DNA of 64,000 nt, from NCBI RefSeq assembly GCF_019175385.1, contig NC_083344.1:6300965-6364964 (forward strand), given 5' to 3'. The notes below the pieces were generated by a model. The model saw only the letters and a list, made by a program, of their open reading frames with translations, was not told where the DNA came from and ran no database searches. This stretch comes from Lycium barbarum (taxonomy: Eukaryota > Streptophyta > Magnoliopsida > Solanales > Solanaceae). Positions 22,147 to 34,328 of the stretch are shown piece by piece; position 1 is the stretch's first letter, and each line of letters starts with the position of its first letter. Position numbers and translations under genes: made by a program.

Positions 22147-25100
22147 ATGGCTGAAAGGAACGGTTTGAATGGAAATACAGGACTCAATGAGGCCTCCTCG
22201 TCATCAGGAGTGCAAACTCTGGCTGATACAAATTCTGAAAACAATACAGGCCAACAGCAAGATTCAGACAAGACCAAACAAACGGAGAGCACAAATACAG
22301 TTCCCTTTTACAAGCTCTTCTCCTTTGCTGATTCCACTGATATCGTTTTGATGATCATTGGAACAATTGCAGCAATCGGCAACGGGTTGTCCCTTCCCAT
22401 TATGACAATTCTTTTTGGAGAATTGACCGACTCATTCGGACAAAACCAAAATAACAAAGATATTCTTCGGATAGTCTCCAAGGTAATAGACTTTGCCTTT
22501 TAACCGTATGCTTTCATGAACATTTTCCAAATACTATCACTCCTTATTTGATCTTTTATAGACTTAGCACCCTTCTGAAAATGAGATCTTCTAAATCTGT
22601 CTAATTTCATGTAGGTCTCACTGAAATTTGTCTACTTAGCTTTGGGATGCGGGGCAGCTGCATTTCTTCGTAAGTTACTCATTCTGATGAGCGTTCTGCC
22701 TTACTTAAGCATAGGCAATTTTGAATTATTATTGAAGTTTAAATTAATATGGATTTTGTTCAGAGGTTTCTTGTTGGATGATATCCGGTGAAAGACAGGC
22801 TGCTCGAATAAGGAGTCTCTATCTGAAAACTATTTTGCAACAAGATATTGCTTTCTATGATAAGGAAACAAATACGGGAGAGGTGGTTGGGAGGATGTCT
22901 GGTGACACTGTTCTTATACAAGATGCAATGGGCGAGAAGGTATGTACTGCTGAAAAGAAACACTATGGACCATTTGGCCATAAAAGTATTCACTTTTTTC
23001 CGGAATAATTATTCACTTTATCTGGAAAATCAGCTTTTGGCCATGAAAATTTCAAATCCAACTTGAAGTTGTATTTCAAATTTGGAAAACGGCTTATAAC
23101 CTGTTTTCCAACTCACTTTTCACTTTTGAAGTTGTATTTCAAAACATGAACATGTTTGTGGTTAAAACATTCTTCCAAATATTCTTTGCAAAAAGTATAA
23201 CCAAACGCAACTCCATCTTCAACTCCAACTTCATAAATTCCAATAAAGTGAAAAATATCTGGAATCTATCGTCAAGCGCCTATTACATAATTCACTTTCT
23301 GCATAAAAGATCCTTTGTGACGATAGAATTGTGCTTTCTATACTTGATGCTATTTCCTCAACTGTGGGCAGGTAGGGAAATTTGTACAGCTGATATCAAC
23401 ATTCGTTGGGGGCTTTGTCATTGCATTTACCAAAGGCTGGCTTCTCACGCTTGTCATGTTATCTGCCATTCCTCCACTTGTCATATCTGGTGCAGCAATG
23501 TCCCTCGTCCTATCAAGGATGGCGTCCACTGGACAAGATGCTTATGCCAAGGCTGCAACGGTGGTTGAACAGACAATTGGCTCCATTAGAACGGTATGTC
23601 ATAAGTTTAAATTAGGGATAATTACATTTTTGGACCGCTTTAAGACATAATAGCCTGTTAAATGTATATGTTTTGTATATTAACCATAAATATACATCTC
23701 ATATACACACAATGGTCTTGGTCTTGGTCACTACCCAGTGTAATCCCACAATAGTGGGGTCTGGGGAGGGTAAGATGTACGCAGCCTTACCCCTACCTGG
23801 GTAGGGAGGCTGTTTCCGATTGACCCTCGGCAACCCTCCTCCTTTATCCGGGCTTGGGACCGGCAATGTGAGCGAGCTCACACATCTCATATACACACAA
23901 TATACACATAATATACATAACCAGCGTACAGATTTTGTATATTTTGGCAAGAGCTTGTAATTAATTTTGGCTGATGGGCCAAAAATCAATAAATCCCTTT
24001 AAATTATTGGGATGCCCATGCTTATTTTCATGTTCTGATGATATTTGTACCGGAGTAAAGCCATCTGTGTTTCACTTTCTTCTCAGAAAATCACCAATAT
24101 GATATGTATCTTATTTGTTTCCTCCTCAGGTTGCATCATTTACAGGGGAGAAGCAAGCTGTAGCCAACTATAACAAATCCCTAATTAAAGCTTACAAGTC
24201 AGGTGCAAATGAAGGGCTGGCAACTGGATTAGGTCTCGGGTCACTTTTTGCTATTATATACTGCAGCTATGCTTTGGCTATCTGGTATGGCTCAAGGCTC
24301 ATCTTGGAAAAAGGATATACTGGTGGTCAAGTTCTCAATGTAATTATTGCTGTGTTAACTGCTTCCATGTGAGTACTTTTTTGAACTAGTAAATTACAGG
24401 ATTTTCTAAGCTTTTAATTCATGCGATATGATTAAATATTTCTATGTCAGGTCCCTGGGACAGGCATCTCCGTGTATGTCGGCATTCGCTGCAGGTCAAG
24501 CTGCAGCTTTCAAGATGTTTGAAACCATAAAGAGAAAGCCAGATATAGATGCTTATGATACCAATGGAAAAACATTGGACGACATCCGTGGAGATATTGA
24601 ATTGAATGATGTGCATTTCAGTTACCCAGCCAGACCTGATGAGCAAATATTCGGTGGATTTTCACTATTTGTAGCAAGTGGCACAACTGCAGCTTTGGTT
24701 GGGCAAAGCGGAAGTGGGAAGTCAACAGTCATAAGTCTGATAGAAAGATTTTATGATCCTCAATCTGGTCAAGTTTTGATTGATGGAATTAATCTCAAGG
24801 ACTTCCAGCTTAAGTGGATCAGGGGAAAGATCGGTCTTGTGAGCCAAGAACCCGTGCTTTTCACAGCGAGCATTAAGGAAAATATTGTGTATGGCAAGCA
24901 TGATGCTACTGCTGAAGAAATCAAAGCTGCAGTTGAGTTAGCAAATGCCGCAAAGTTCATAGATAAACTACCGCAGGTTTTTTTTGGAACTTAGTCTCGT
25001 CATTTTTCAAAAGTATCTGCTGCTTCTTTCAGCTTTCTTTTTGTCTTAAAATGATGTGTATCATTTACCGTTTACATGAAAACTTCTTTGTTTAGGGTCT

Positions 25101-28100
25101 AGACACCATGGTCGGAGAACATGGAACTCAACTTTCTGGTGGGCAAAAGCAAAGAATTGCCATTGCAAGAGCTATTTTAAAAGATCCACGGATATTACTA
25201 TTAGATGAAGCAACAAGTGCATTAGATGCAGAATCTGAGAGAGTTGTACAAGAAGCATTGGATAGAATTATGATCAACAGAACAACCATCGTAGTTGCAC
25301 ATCGATTGAGCACAATAAGGAATGCTGATACGATTGCAGTCATTCATCGAGGAAAAGTTGTTGAAAAAGGTATTGGACCATATAGACTTAGTTAGATAGG
25401 CTATCTCTGAACATCAATATTAATTTCACTATTATTCTGTTCAACAACGTATACTAATCCAGAATGTTATAGTAGTCTGTTAAGCATATTAAATGACAAA
25501 TACATGACGTCCGAGTTCAGACACATCCAAACATGAACCAAGAACTTTGTCTTTAGTATTATTTGTGTGTGTTGTGTGAATCACTAGAGACTCTTATGAA
25601 GCTAATGCTTGTTTCTTGATCTGTTAAGTCTTTCCTAGCAGAGCTATAAAGGACACCTCCACTGAGAGTTTCTTTTCCGTTAAAATACACAAACTTTCTC
25701 TTTAACATCATTGCTGTGGACTGTTCAGGCACACATAGCGAACTGCTCAAGGATCCTGAGGGAGCGTACTCTCAGCTGATATGCTTACAAGAAGTGAACA
25801 AAGAAACAGAAAAATCAGGCTTAGATGAGAGGGACGGATTAGATAAGTCTATGTCAAGTAAAAGAATGTCACTATTACGATCAGTCAGTCAGAGTTCATC
25901 TGGCATAGGAAATAGCGGCCGCCACTCACTCCCCATGTCATTTGGTTTACCTACTGGAGTTAGTGTACCTGAAACAGAAAACGCAGACACCCAGGAAGTA
26001 TCTGAAAAGCCATTAAAGGTTCCCCTTCGTCGCCTAGCCTATCTCAATAAGCCTGAGATACCCGTGATTATCATTGGAACTGTGGCTGCAATTATTAATG
26101 GTGCTATACTTCCAATTTTCGGCATCTTATTCTCTAGCGTGATCAAAACGTTTTACGAGCCACCACATGAACTAAGGAAGGACTCAAAGTTTTGGGCTCT
26201 CATGTTTGTTCTTCTTGCAGCTGTAACTTTAATTGCATTTCCTGCAAGGACATACCTTTTCAGTATAGCTGGTTGTAAGTTGATAAGAAGAATTAGATCA
26301 ATGTGCTTTGAGAAAGTGGTCCACATGGAGGTAGGATGGTTTGATGAATCTGATCACTCCACTGGAATGATTGGGTCTAGGCTTTCTGCCGATGCAGCCA
26401 CAGTCCGTGCTTTAGTAGGAGATGCACTTGCTCAAATGGTCCAAGATAGTGCAACAGCAATTGTTGGTTTAGTTATTGCTTTTGAAGCGAGTTGGCAGTT
26501 GGCTCTTATCATCCTTGCTATGATACCTCTAATTGGAGTGAATGGATATATTCAAATCAAGTTCATGACAGGATTCAGTGCAGATGCAAAGGTTAATTTG
26601 TCTCAATCCTTATTACTATACAGCTTACATAATAATGAATGAAGTTGCTGGTAACATTAAAGAATATGGATAATCGAGTCTTAAACTTGAAAGTTTTTTC
26701 TCAAACATCAGTCAAATCACTACATTAGCCAGCTATAAATCTTTTTAACCTTCAGATGGTGTCTGAATCCTTGTTATATTGCTTACATAATAGTGAATGA
26801 AGTTGCTGGTAATATTAAAAAAAAATCTCAAACATCAGGAAAATCACTACATTAGCCAATCTACAAATCTTTTTAGTCTTCAGATGGTTCTTTCGGTGAT
26901 AATGTTACTGATTAATCGTACTTTTTACAGAAGATGTATGAGAAAGCAAGTCAAGTTGCGAACGATGCTGTTGGAGGTATAAGAACTGTTGCGTCATTTT
27001 GTGCAGAAGAGAAGGTGATGGAAATGTACAGAAGAAAGTGTGAAGGTCCATTGAAGGCGGGAATAAAGCAAGGTTTGATTAGCGGGATAGGGTTTGGTGT
27101 ATCATTTAGTTTGCTGTTTCTTGTATATGCAACCAGTTTTTACGCGGGAGCTCGTCTTGTTCAGGATGGCAAAATCACTTTCTCAGACGTTTTCCGTGTA
27201 TGCATGCACAATACCCCCTGTTACATTTTTCTTTCTTTTTTTAACGATTTTAGTTACGTCTGTTATGAGGCTAATTTTGAGTATTTGCAACCTGGCAGGT
27301 TTTCTTTGCTCTGACGATGGCAGCTATAGGCATTTCCCAGTCAAGCTCATTGGCTCCAGATTCAAGCAAGGCGAAGATTGCCGCTGCTTCCATATTTGCT
27401 ATTCTAGACAGGAAATCAAAAATAGATCCCAGTGATGATTCTGGTATGACATTGGACACTGTGAAGGGAGATATTGAGCTGCAGCACGTAAGCTTTAAGT
27501 ATCCAACGAGGCCAGATGTTCAAATTTTAAGAGACCTTTGCTTGACCATTCGCAGTGGAAAGGTGAATTTACTGTTTGATATAAGTTTTTCCAGGACCAA
27601 GTAAGAGTTTGCCTTACTGGTTAATTAATTCATTGGTTAACTTTGTTATGAATTGAAATTTCAGACAGTTGCTTTGGTTGGGGAAAGCGGATGTGGAAAG
27701 TCAACCGTGATATCTTTGCTGCAAAGGTTTTATGATCCTGATGCAGGCCAGATATCGTTGGACGGAATAGAGATTCAGAAGTTCCAGGTAAAATGGCTAA
27801 GGCAGCAAATGGGGCTTGTAAGCCAAGAACCAGTGTTGTTCAACGATACAATCCGGGCCAATATTGCATATGGAAAGGACGAAGGAAATGCAACTGAAGC
27901 AGAAATTATAGCAGCAGCAGAATTAGCAAACGCGCACAAGTTCATCAGTGGTTTGCAACAGGTTGGTTTGGATATTATTTATACTTTAATGATTAATTCT
28001 CCATGCATGCATATTGTCAATGGAACCGATTGATAAGCGAGCTTACATATAATAAGTATAGTCAAACCTCTCTATAACAGCATCGTTTTCTCCGATTTAT

Positions 28101-28606
28101 TTTTGCTGATATAGTGAAATGCTGTTATAGAGAACATATAATATAACATAACATGAAAGATCGATTCCATAGAAAACATGATTGTTATAGTGAAGTGCTA
28201 TTATATATGGATGTTGTTATAGAGAGGTCTGACTGTGATAACTTCATGAATATAGGGTTATGATACGACAGTGGGAGAGCGAGGAGCTCAGCTGTCAGGC
28301 GGGCAAAAGCAACGAGTGGCTATAGCGAGGGCCATAGTGAAAAATCCGAAAATCCTACTATTGGATGAGGCGACAAGCGCATTGGATGCAGAATCAGAGA
28401 GAATAGTTCAAGATGCACTTGACCGGGTGGTGGTAAATCGTACAACCGTGGTGGTAGCACATAGATTATCCACCATCAAAGGAGCAGATGTAATTGCTGT
28501 GGTAAAAAATGGTGTTATTGTGGAGAAAGGGAAGCATGAGACTCTTATCAATATCAAAGATGGATTTTATTCCTCTTTGGTTGCTCTCCACACCAGAGCA
28601 TCCTAG
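22147..28606 (+). CDS. ABC transporter B family full transporter (MDR/PGP type, ABCB11/ABCB4-like)
   Basis: This is a plasma-membrane ATP-driven exporter of the plant P-glycoprotein family; relatives such as Arabidopsis ABCB4, 11 and 21 move auxin and other organic molecules, but the substrate here is unknown. Twelve coding exons join in frame: 22147-22482, 22615-22669, 22764-22939, 23372-23593, 24130-24368, 24451-24976, 25096-25369, 25729-26591, 26931-27197, 27299-27562, 27665-27961 and 28256-28606. They give 1289 residues, the normal family length. The order is TMD1, NBD1, TMD2, NBD2. NBD1 has Walker [10 protein letters not shown] (about 427), Q-loop SQEPVLF, signature LSGGQ (about 531), Walker B ILLLDE and H-loop [11 protein letters not shown]2 has GESGCGKST (about 1080) and LSGGQ (about 1186) with the same other motifs. 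The ATG is followed by MAERNGLNG and a hydrophilic, Ser/Gln/Asn-rich head. No stop or frameshift was found; it should be functional. Introns carry a retroposon (23714) and a MITE (28060). Confidence 0.93.
22940..23371. other. ABCB intron 3 with MITE-like sequence
   Basis: Around 23030-23210 the intron has AT-rich, partly self-complementary repeats ('aagttgtatttcaaatttgg' and 'gaagttgtatttcaaaacat') of a kind common in nightshade introns. Terminal repeats could not be fixed exactly. Confidence 0.35.
23714..23881 (-). mobile_element. Short RTE-related retroposon in ABCB intron 4
   Basis: A 168-bp insert contains the RTE tail core ('cccagtgtaatcccacaata', 'gaggctgtttccgattgacc') and further RTE-like sequence to 'gtgagcgagctcac'. 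It is flanked by a perfect 20-bp target duplication 'acatctcatatacacacaat' at 23694-23713 and 23882-23901. Its (CAA)n end has decayed to a ggtctt repeat. Confidence 0.8.
28060..28234. mobile_element. MITE in the last ABCB intron
   Basis: A 175-bp element with 20-bp terminal inverted repeats: 'agtcaaacctctctataaca' and the mirror of 'tgttatagagaggtctgact' (19 of 20 match). It lies only about 20 bases upstream of the acceptor of the final exon. The superfamily is not certain because no clear target duplication was found. Confidence 0.75.
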
Positions 28607-29428
28607 TTCTACAACTCCTTTTACTTAATTAGTAGTACTATTATTGGATTCATTTTTTGAGAGGAGCAAGTTAATGTCATCATGTGTTCTGCCTTGTTAC
28701 TTATATATTATTTCATGTTTGATCTAGAAATATGAAAATTGGTAATTCAACAGTCACAAAAATCAGATGCAGCATTTTAACAATATATTTTCATTACTAA
28801 GATTACACTCTTATAAACTTTTAAATTTTTTTCTCAAAATCATACTTAGGGTGCTATTTCCTTCAGAGAATGACAAACATCTCAAATCTAAACTATAGTG
28901 GAGTGTACGCCACTTCTTGACAGTTTGTCTTTAGACTTGCATGGTCCCTCATAATGTTGACAATACAATTTAGCAATCAAGGTACCGTTATCATGCTTTT
29001 TGAACGGCATAAAGTAACACAAAATTCAAATTATGACATAATAACAACTTTCTCCCGTTCTACCATCTCTTTCATTTGTTAGATGGATCAAAGTAGGTAA
29101 GAAACACAAAATTCAGACTATGACATAATAACAACTTTCTCCCGTTCTACCATCTCTTTCATTTGTTAGATGGATCAAAGTAGGTAAGAAACACAAAACC
29201 AAAAATCATCATGAATTTTAGGGACATGCTTGTTTAGTTTTAATCCTACTAGTCGAACAGTGAGTGGCCTGCATTGAGTAGGAATAAGGCAATATTCTCT
29301 ATAAGTATAGGAGGTCCGGGAGGAATAGCCTCGGACACTGGCCTCAAGTGCCTCGGGCACCAAGTCGGAAGTGCCATGGGTAGTAGGCCGCATGTGTCAT
29401 GGGTACTAGGTAAATCTCGAGTCAATAC
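28607..29428. other. ABCB 3' flank and intergenic DNA
   Basis: The 3'UTR probably extends a few hundred bases past the TAG stop. An 87-bp unit is tandemly duplicated at 29017-29190. From 29205 to 29420 the sequence is unremarkable and ends with GTCAATAC, the left target duplication of the hAT element. Confidence 0.5.
29017..29190. repeat. 87-bp tandem duplication
   Basis: Two adjacent units begin 'acacaaaattca' and contain 'catctctttcatttgttaga'. They differ at only about two positions (caaatta / cagacta), indicating a recent duplication. Confidence 0.9.
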
Positions 29429-29530
29429 CAGGGGTGGCTCGACCATAAGGCCAAGAAAGCAATTGCTTAAGGCTCCAATTTTTTAGGGGCCCATTTTTTC
29501 TTTAAAGATGTATTTTATATATAAACTATT

Positions 29531-29719
29531 ACTTCAACCGAAAGAAGCTTTTCAAAATTAAAATTGATGAAATCTCATCTAAGATCAATAGCGTCTCAAG
29601 AGAGATTAAATGAATTAGCTATATTAACAATTGAATAGGAATTATTAGAACAAATCGGTTATAAAATAGTAATTAATGACTTCGCATCTAAAAAAGTTAG
29701 AACAGTACATTGTAAATAA
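29531..29719 (+). pseudogene. hAT transposase C-terminal (dimerisation domain) remnant
   Basis: The frame reads TSTERSFSKLKLMKSHLRS, SQERLNELAILTIE, then a TAG, then ELLEQIGYKIVINDFASKK and a stop at 29717. This matches the hAT C-terminal dimerisation region of TTF-type/ZMYM1-like transposases (ERxFSxLKxIKxxLRSxMxxERLxxLAxLxIE). An internal TAG and the absence of the rest of the gene show that it is dead. Confidence 0.8.
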
Positions 29720-29854
29720 AAATATATATGAAGATCTTTTCGTTCCTTCTTTCCAAACTGTTTTATCATGCTTTATTTAGTATTTTATCATGGCTTTTTT
29801 ACTTATGTTATCTCTTTTTCCTGATTGCGTTGATTTGCTTTTCTCTGAGCTGAC

Positions 29855-29877
29855 AGTCTGCTTACACTCTACCCTTC
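29855..29877 (+). repeat. Left half of an RTE tail split by the LTR element
   Basis: The text 'gtctgcttacactctaccct' reads on, after removing 29878-37550 and one copy of CCTTC, into 'cccacactcccttgttggga' and 'ttacactgggtatgttgttg' at 37556-37597. Together they form a normal RTE 3' tail in plus orientation. Confidence 0.7.
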
Positions 29878-32800
29878 TGTCACGACCCAGCCCCGTGGGC
29901 CGCGACTGGTGCCCTACTTGGACACCCAGACAGACAAACATATCAAATCGTAACACACTTATCCAAATCAAATCACAAACAGATAGCATATACGGCCATA
30001 ATTACTATATGCCGTCTCAAACTATATCAAACTGTTCAAACACATCTCAACGCAACCGTATGCAGATATATATGTACGCCGACAAGGCTTTATTTCAGAT
30101 TTAGGTAATTTCCAGAAACATTTTGGCAGAGTTTCCTTTGTTTTACGGACTATCCAATATACCCTGCACGCAGAAAATACCAACAAAAGCCACACAGGGC
30201 TAACCAAGCAATATATAAACATATGCGGACCGGCCGCCTCGGCGTATAGGATCGCCCAAACAACATATGCGGACCGGCCGCCTCGGCGTATGGGATCGCC
30301 CAAACGACATGTACATACATCCATACAGAAAGACCCTAACCCACAAACATGTCCACAGACCTCTAAACAGACCGACAGAATCATATGACGGGACAGGGCC
30401 CCGCCGTACCCCTGAACAAATACATATATACATAGCGAACAAATGTATACCAAAATGTGTGCTCTGAAATGAGAAGAGCACTCCAAACAGCAGAAGAGGA
30501 TGTCCTAAATGGGTAGATCACCAAACTGTGCGTCTGTACCTGCGGGCATGAAACGCAGCCCCCCCCCCCCCCCCCGAAGAAAGGGGGGTCAGTACGAAAT
30601 ATGTACTGAGTATGCAAAGCAGAATATACAGAAAACAAACCTGAGACATAAACGAAGCAGAAGTGCCGAACATAAGTACAAATCCAATCATATCAAAATG
30701 TTTAGTTTCAAACATGTAAGTCATGCATAGGGTACAGAAGAATATGGTCGCCCTCCCGTCGATGGCGCCATAACACAGCATAACACCAGAAAGTTTCAAA
30801 TCTCCGTATCCCCGTCACATATCACATCACAACATAACGCCATACACAGCATAACACCAAATATATGTGGAACCCGACCCTCATTAGCGAGTAGCTCGGA
30901 GAACCATAACACAGCATAACTTCGGAGTATATCAAAGTGCGCACGATAACAGAACCGGCCCGGGAACCGGCGAAAGATATAACAGAACGCACGAGTAGAG
31001 TCGTGAGTAGTCATATGCATAAAATCATTATCATAAATTCAAACATAAGTAAAAATGATCATATTTGAAAATCGAAATAATAGTCTTAACAAATTCTTTC
31101 AAAAGTTTCCAAATTTCATAAAGGAAAGTCGCGGGACCCACGGGTGGGTATTTACCCGAGTCGGGCCCGCCTATAGAAAACATACATATCATATGTCATA
31201 TAGACTTCTACAAAAATATTTGAGTAATCCGAGCATATTTGTGAAAGGTATGGCATTCCAAAAATTACGAACTTCTTTAAAGTGAACCCTTTTTATGCAA
31301 AATTCGGAAAACGATTATTTCAAAGACATAAGGGTTCATATTTCATCAAATCATACATAAGAGTGCCAAAGAACATATACGAATCAAAACATGCTCGGAT
31401 TTCGGATTTGGAATTTCCTTAAGGCTCTAATTTAGCCTATGTAAAACTAAGACATGCCAAAAAGAAAGGAGGTTACTTTACATACCTCGTACGCACTCCA
31501 AGCTAGCCGATCTAAAGTTAATCCCAATCTACGCCTCGGGCTCCTCAAGGTCTACAAATATGCCAACGAATATCCAATATTAACCATAGGCACTTAAGCA
31601 ATTATTCATTCCAAACTAACTCTAAATCCTATGGAAAATTCGGCAGCATTTCCCCTGTAAATAGGCCATCCCGAGAATTTAACTCGCTCAAAATCAACAA
31701 CAACAACCACAATAACCAACCTAGCAACTCCAATAACCAATCCGAAAGACAATATTACATTAATACTCTCTTTTTCATCATTCGACAACTTTCCAAATAT
31801 TCAATTAATGGCTTACCTTCAAGCCAACATCAACGCCTATACATTCAAATACTAACCCAAACCCATACTAACAACATTCAAGAACATTCTAAACAATTCA
31901 CATAATATTTCCAACGATCCAACAATTTCTCCAAATTGGGCCGAAAACAGCTCCAAAACCGAGAGCAGCCCCTTTACCACATTCCTCATTTTCAAGTCAT
32001 GATTTGTATCAACAATCTACACTATAACGATATAATTCTCATAAATATAAAGATTGCATTAATTTCACAAAATTCTCCAAATCAGTCCGCAATATTCACC
32101 ATATCAATTTGGGACATTAAACTCTCATTTCCAAACTAGAATTCATAACGACGACAACTAAAACACTAAGCGATATTGATTCATCCTTTGCCAAACATTG
32201 GGGCTATACACGGCCACACTACACACATATACATATATTAATGATTTTTATTCTCTTCTCCACTCTACAACAATCAAACATGCTACAATTTGTTTTTTTA
32301 TTCATTAACCCAATCACACCCCCATTTACACGGCTAACTCCCCAAGCACACAACCCACTTCCAACATACGATATTTCACCAATTCCATCCATATTAACAT
32401 ACCACAATATGCATAAAACATTTATATCGCATAAAACAATAGAAATTTTTTACCTTTGTTCTTTACTCCACAAGAAAGTTAGGGTTTGCGATTTACAAAA
32501 ATGGATGGTTTGATCGCTCCAATAATGCTTCCACGCTACTTAGGGACCTGCAAATAGTGGGTTAACACCAAGGAATTATTTTTGGGAAGGCTAGAAATGG
32601 GGTTGGATTTTTCTCCTCTTGGCCGTGAATAGTGACGCCGTGAACAGTGTGTCGTGAACAGTTCCGCCGTCGTGAACAGTTCCGGCGTGAACAGTAGCCG
32701 CCGTGAACAGTTCCGGCGTCGTGAACAGTGACCGAACTTCTCTCTCTCTCTCTCTAGTTTGAGAGCTTCTCTCACTAACTCTATTTTGATGGATGAATTT

Positions 32801-33111
32801 TGTGAATGAAATGGTGTATTATGAGTCATCTTATCACCATATATATGTAGCCCATAACATTGACACATGTCCCACTAATTTACTTGGTTAACTTTAATTA
32901 ATCAATATGTGCCACTTAATAACTTAATCATAGTTAAATAAATCTCTAATCTCCACTAATATTTTCATACTAGTTGAAACTTATAAACACTCGTGCACTC
33001 ATTAAAATTGAGAATTAAAAGTTCTTATTACATATCCCAAAATAATCCCGTCCTTAACTTATGTCGATTAACTTATGAATAATTTGACGTATAAAAATAC
33101 GGGGTATAACA
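29878..33111 (-). repeat. 3' LTR (3234 bp)
   Basis: It is nearly identical to 34329-37550. By eye the only differences are c/a at 30119 versus 34570, c/t at 32912 versus 37351, 12 extra bases at 31961-31972, and length changes in a C run and a CT run. It contains a GTGAACAGT-rich tandem block at 32623-32731 and a duplicated 'catatgcggaccggccgcct' unit at 30220-30290. Open frames inside occur in both LTRs and show no protein-family features. Confidence 0.93.
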
Positions 33112-34328
33112 TTCTTCCCCCCTTTAGAACATTCGTCCTCGAATGTTAAACTGGTCCTGAACTCCCAATACTTACTCAAGTGTTCTCTTATTTAATTATG
33201 CTCCTCACGTGCCTCTTTCATTGGTTGATTCGCTTTAATCCATTATAACGTACTCCAGGTCTTTACATAGTCATTCCTGTAATATTTCCTCTTTCTGTTG
33301 CTTCCCGAGGTAATAATTCCACGTCATTGCCTTCACTCTCCTCTTACTTCGCTGTCCGTTGTCAGTTGTATTGCGAGCTCTTCCGTTGAAATATTACTTT
33401 CTTCCTTGTGCGCTTAGTCTTAACTTGACTCCTTCTTCTTCCAATTAATCCTCCTCTTCCTGTGTTCGCTTTCACTTTTGTTACCACTTGACTTTTATCC
33501 TAAATTTTCCCTATAGAACTTTGTAAGTCTTTCTTATTTTATATTTGCTTTCCCGTTTCACACTAATCACATCATATCCTCTAGTTACTTCCTTGCTAGG
33601 CTTCACTCACTTCTATAACAATCCTTATGGTTTTCATATTACATCCTGCGGAGTAGGCGTACCTAACCCTTCACCTTTTCTGATTGATCTTGCCCCATCG
33701 GTATAAACTTTCAAGGCACATTATGAACCTATATTTCATTCTCCTTTTTACTTATTCCCGGAAAAATTTGGGCAGAGGTTCCTCTGTATTTCTTACTATT
33801 CCAAAACCTGTACACAGAAAATAGCAACCATGCCTCACAGGGCCAACACATATACGTATTTATATATCATATCATATCACATCGTAGCCACACAGGGCTA
33901 ATAATTACAAATAAAAGTATACAGATGTCGAGACTTACCTCACATGCCCACCTCAAACGGCACCGGTGACATTTCCCGGTTTATTTTCTTTTCAACCTTC
34001 AACTTTATATTTCCATCATACTTCAAATAACTTCTCCAATACACCTCTTTCGCACCATTACTTACCTGCGCACTGTGTAGCTTCCCATATCATCAATCAC
34101 TGTCTTCTGTCGATACCGTTCTTCGGCTGAAATCAAGGGTTAGTAACAAAAGGGAATTCATTTCCTACGGCTGGCTCTATCGCACGATCTAAGATCCAAA
34201 GAAAGGTAACATCCTAAATGTCCTGTAGCCTCCTATTTATAGATGTGGTGCACAACACACCGATAAACAAGACTCTACTAGACACGGTCTGTAGACATTC
34301 CGAGGACAAACCGCTCTGATACCACTTC
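33112..34328 (-). other. Interior of the LTR element, non-coding
   Basis: Only 1217 bases lie between the LTRs, and no open frame of note exists. A purine tract (AAAGGGGGGAAGAA on the minus strand) lies at 33112-33126 next to the 3' LTR. At 33761-33885 there is a diverged copy of LTR sequence homologous to 30107-30206 ('ggcagaggttcctctgtatt', 'cacagaaaatagcaac', 'cctcacagggcc'). Confidence 0.8.
34313..34324 (-). promoter_or_regulatory. Primer binding site, initiator methionine tRNA type
   Basis: On the minus strand TGGTATCAGAGC lies four bases inside the 5' LTR. It is complementary to the 3' end of plant initiator Met tRNA and fixes the orientation of the element. Confidence 0.93.

Noticed and set aside
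30022..30486. 154-residue minus-strand open frame, repeated at 34473-34937
   Set aside because: It is present because both LTRs carry the same DNA; there is no protein-family motif, and it is Cys/Val-rich low-complexity translation of LTR sequence.
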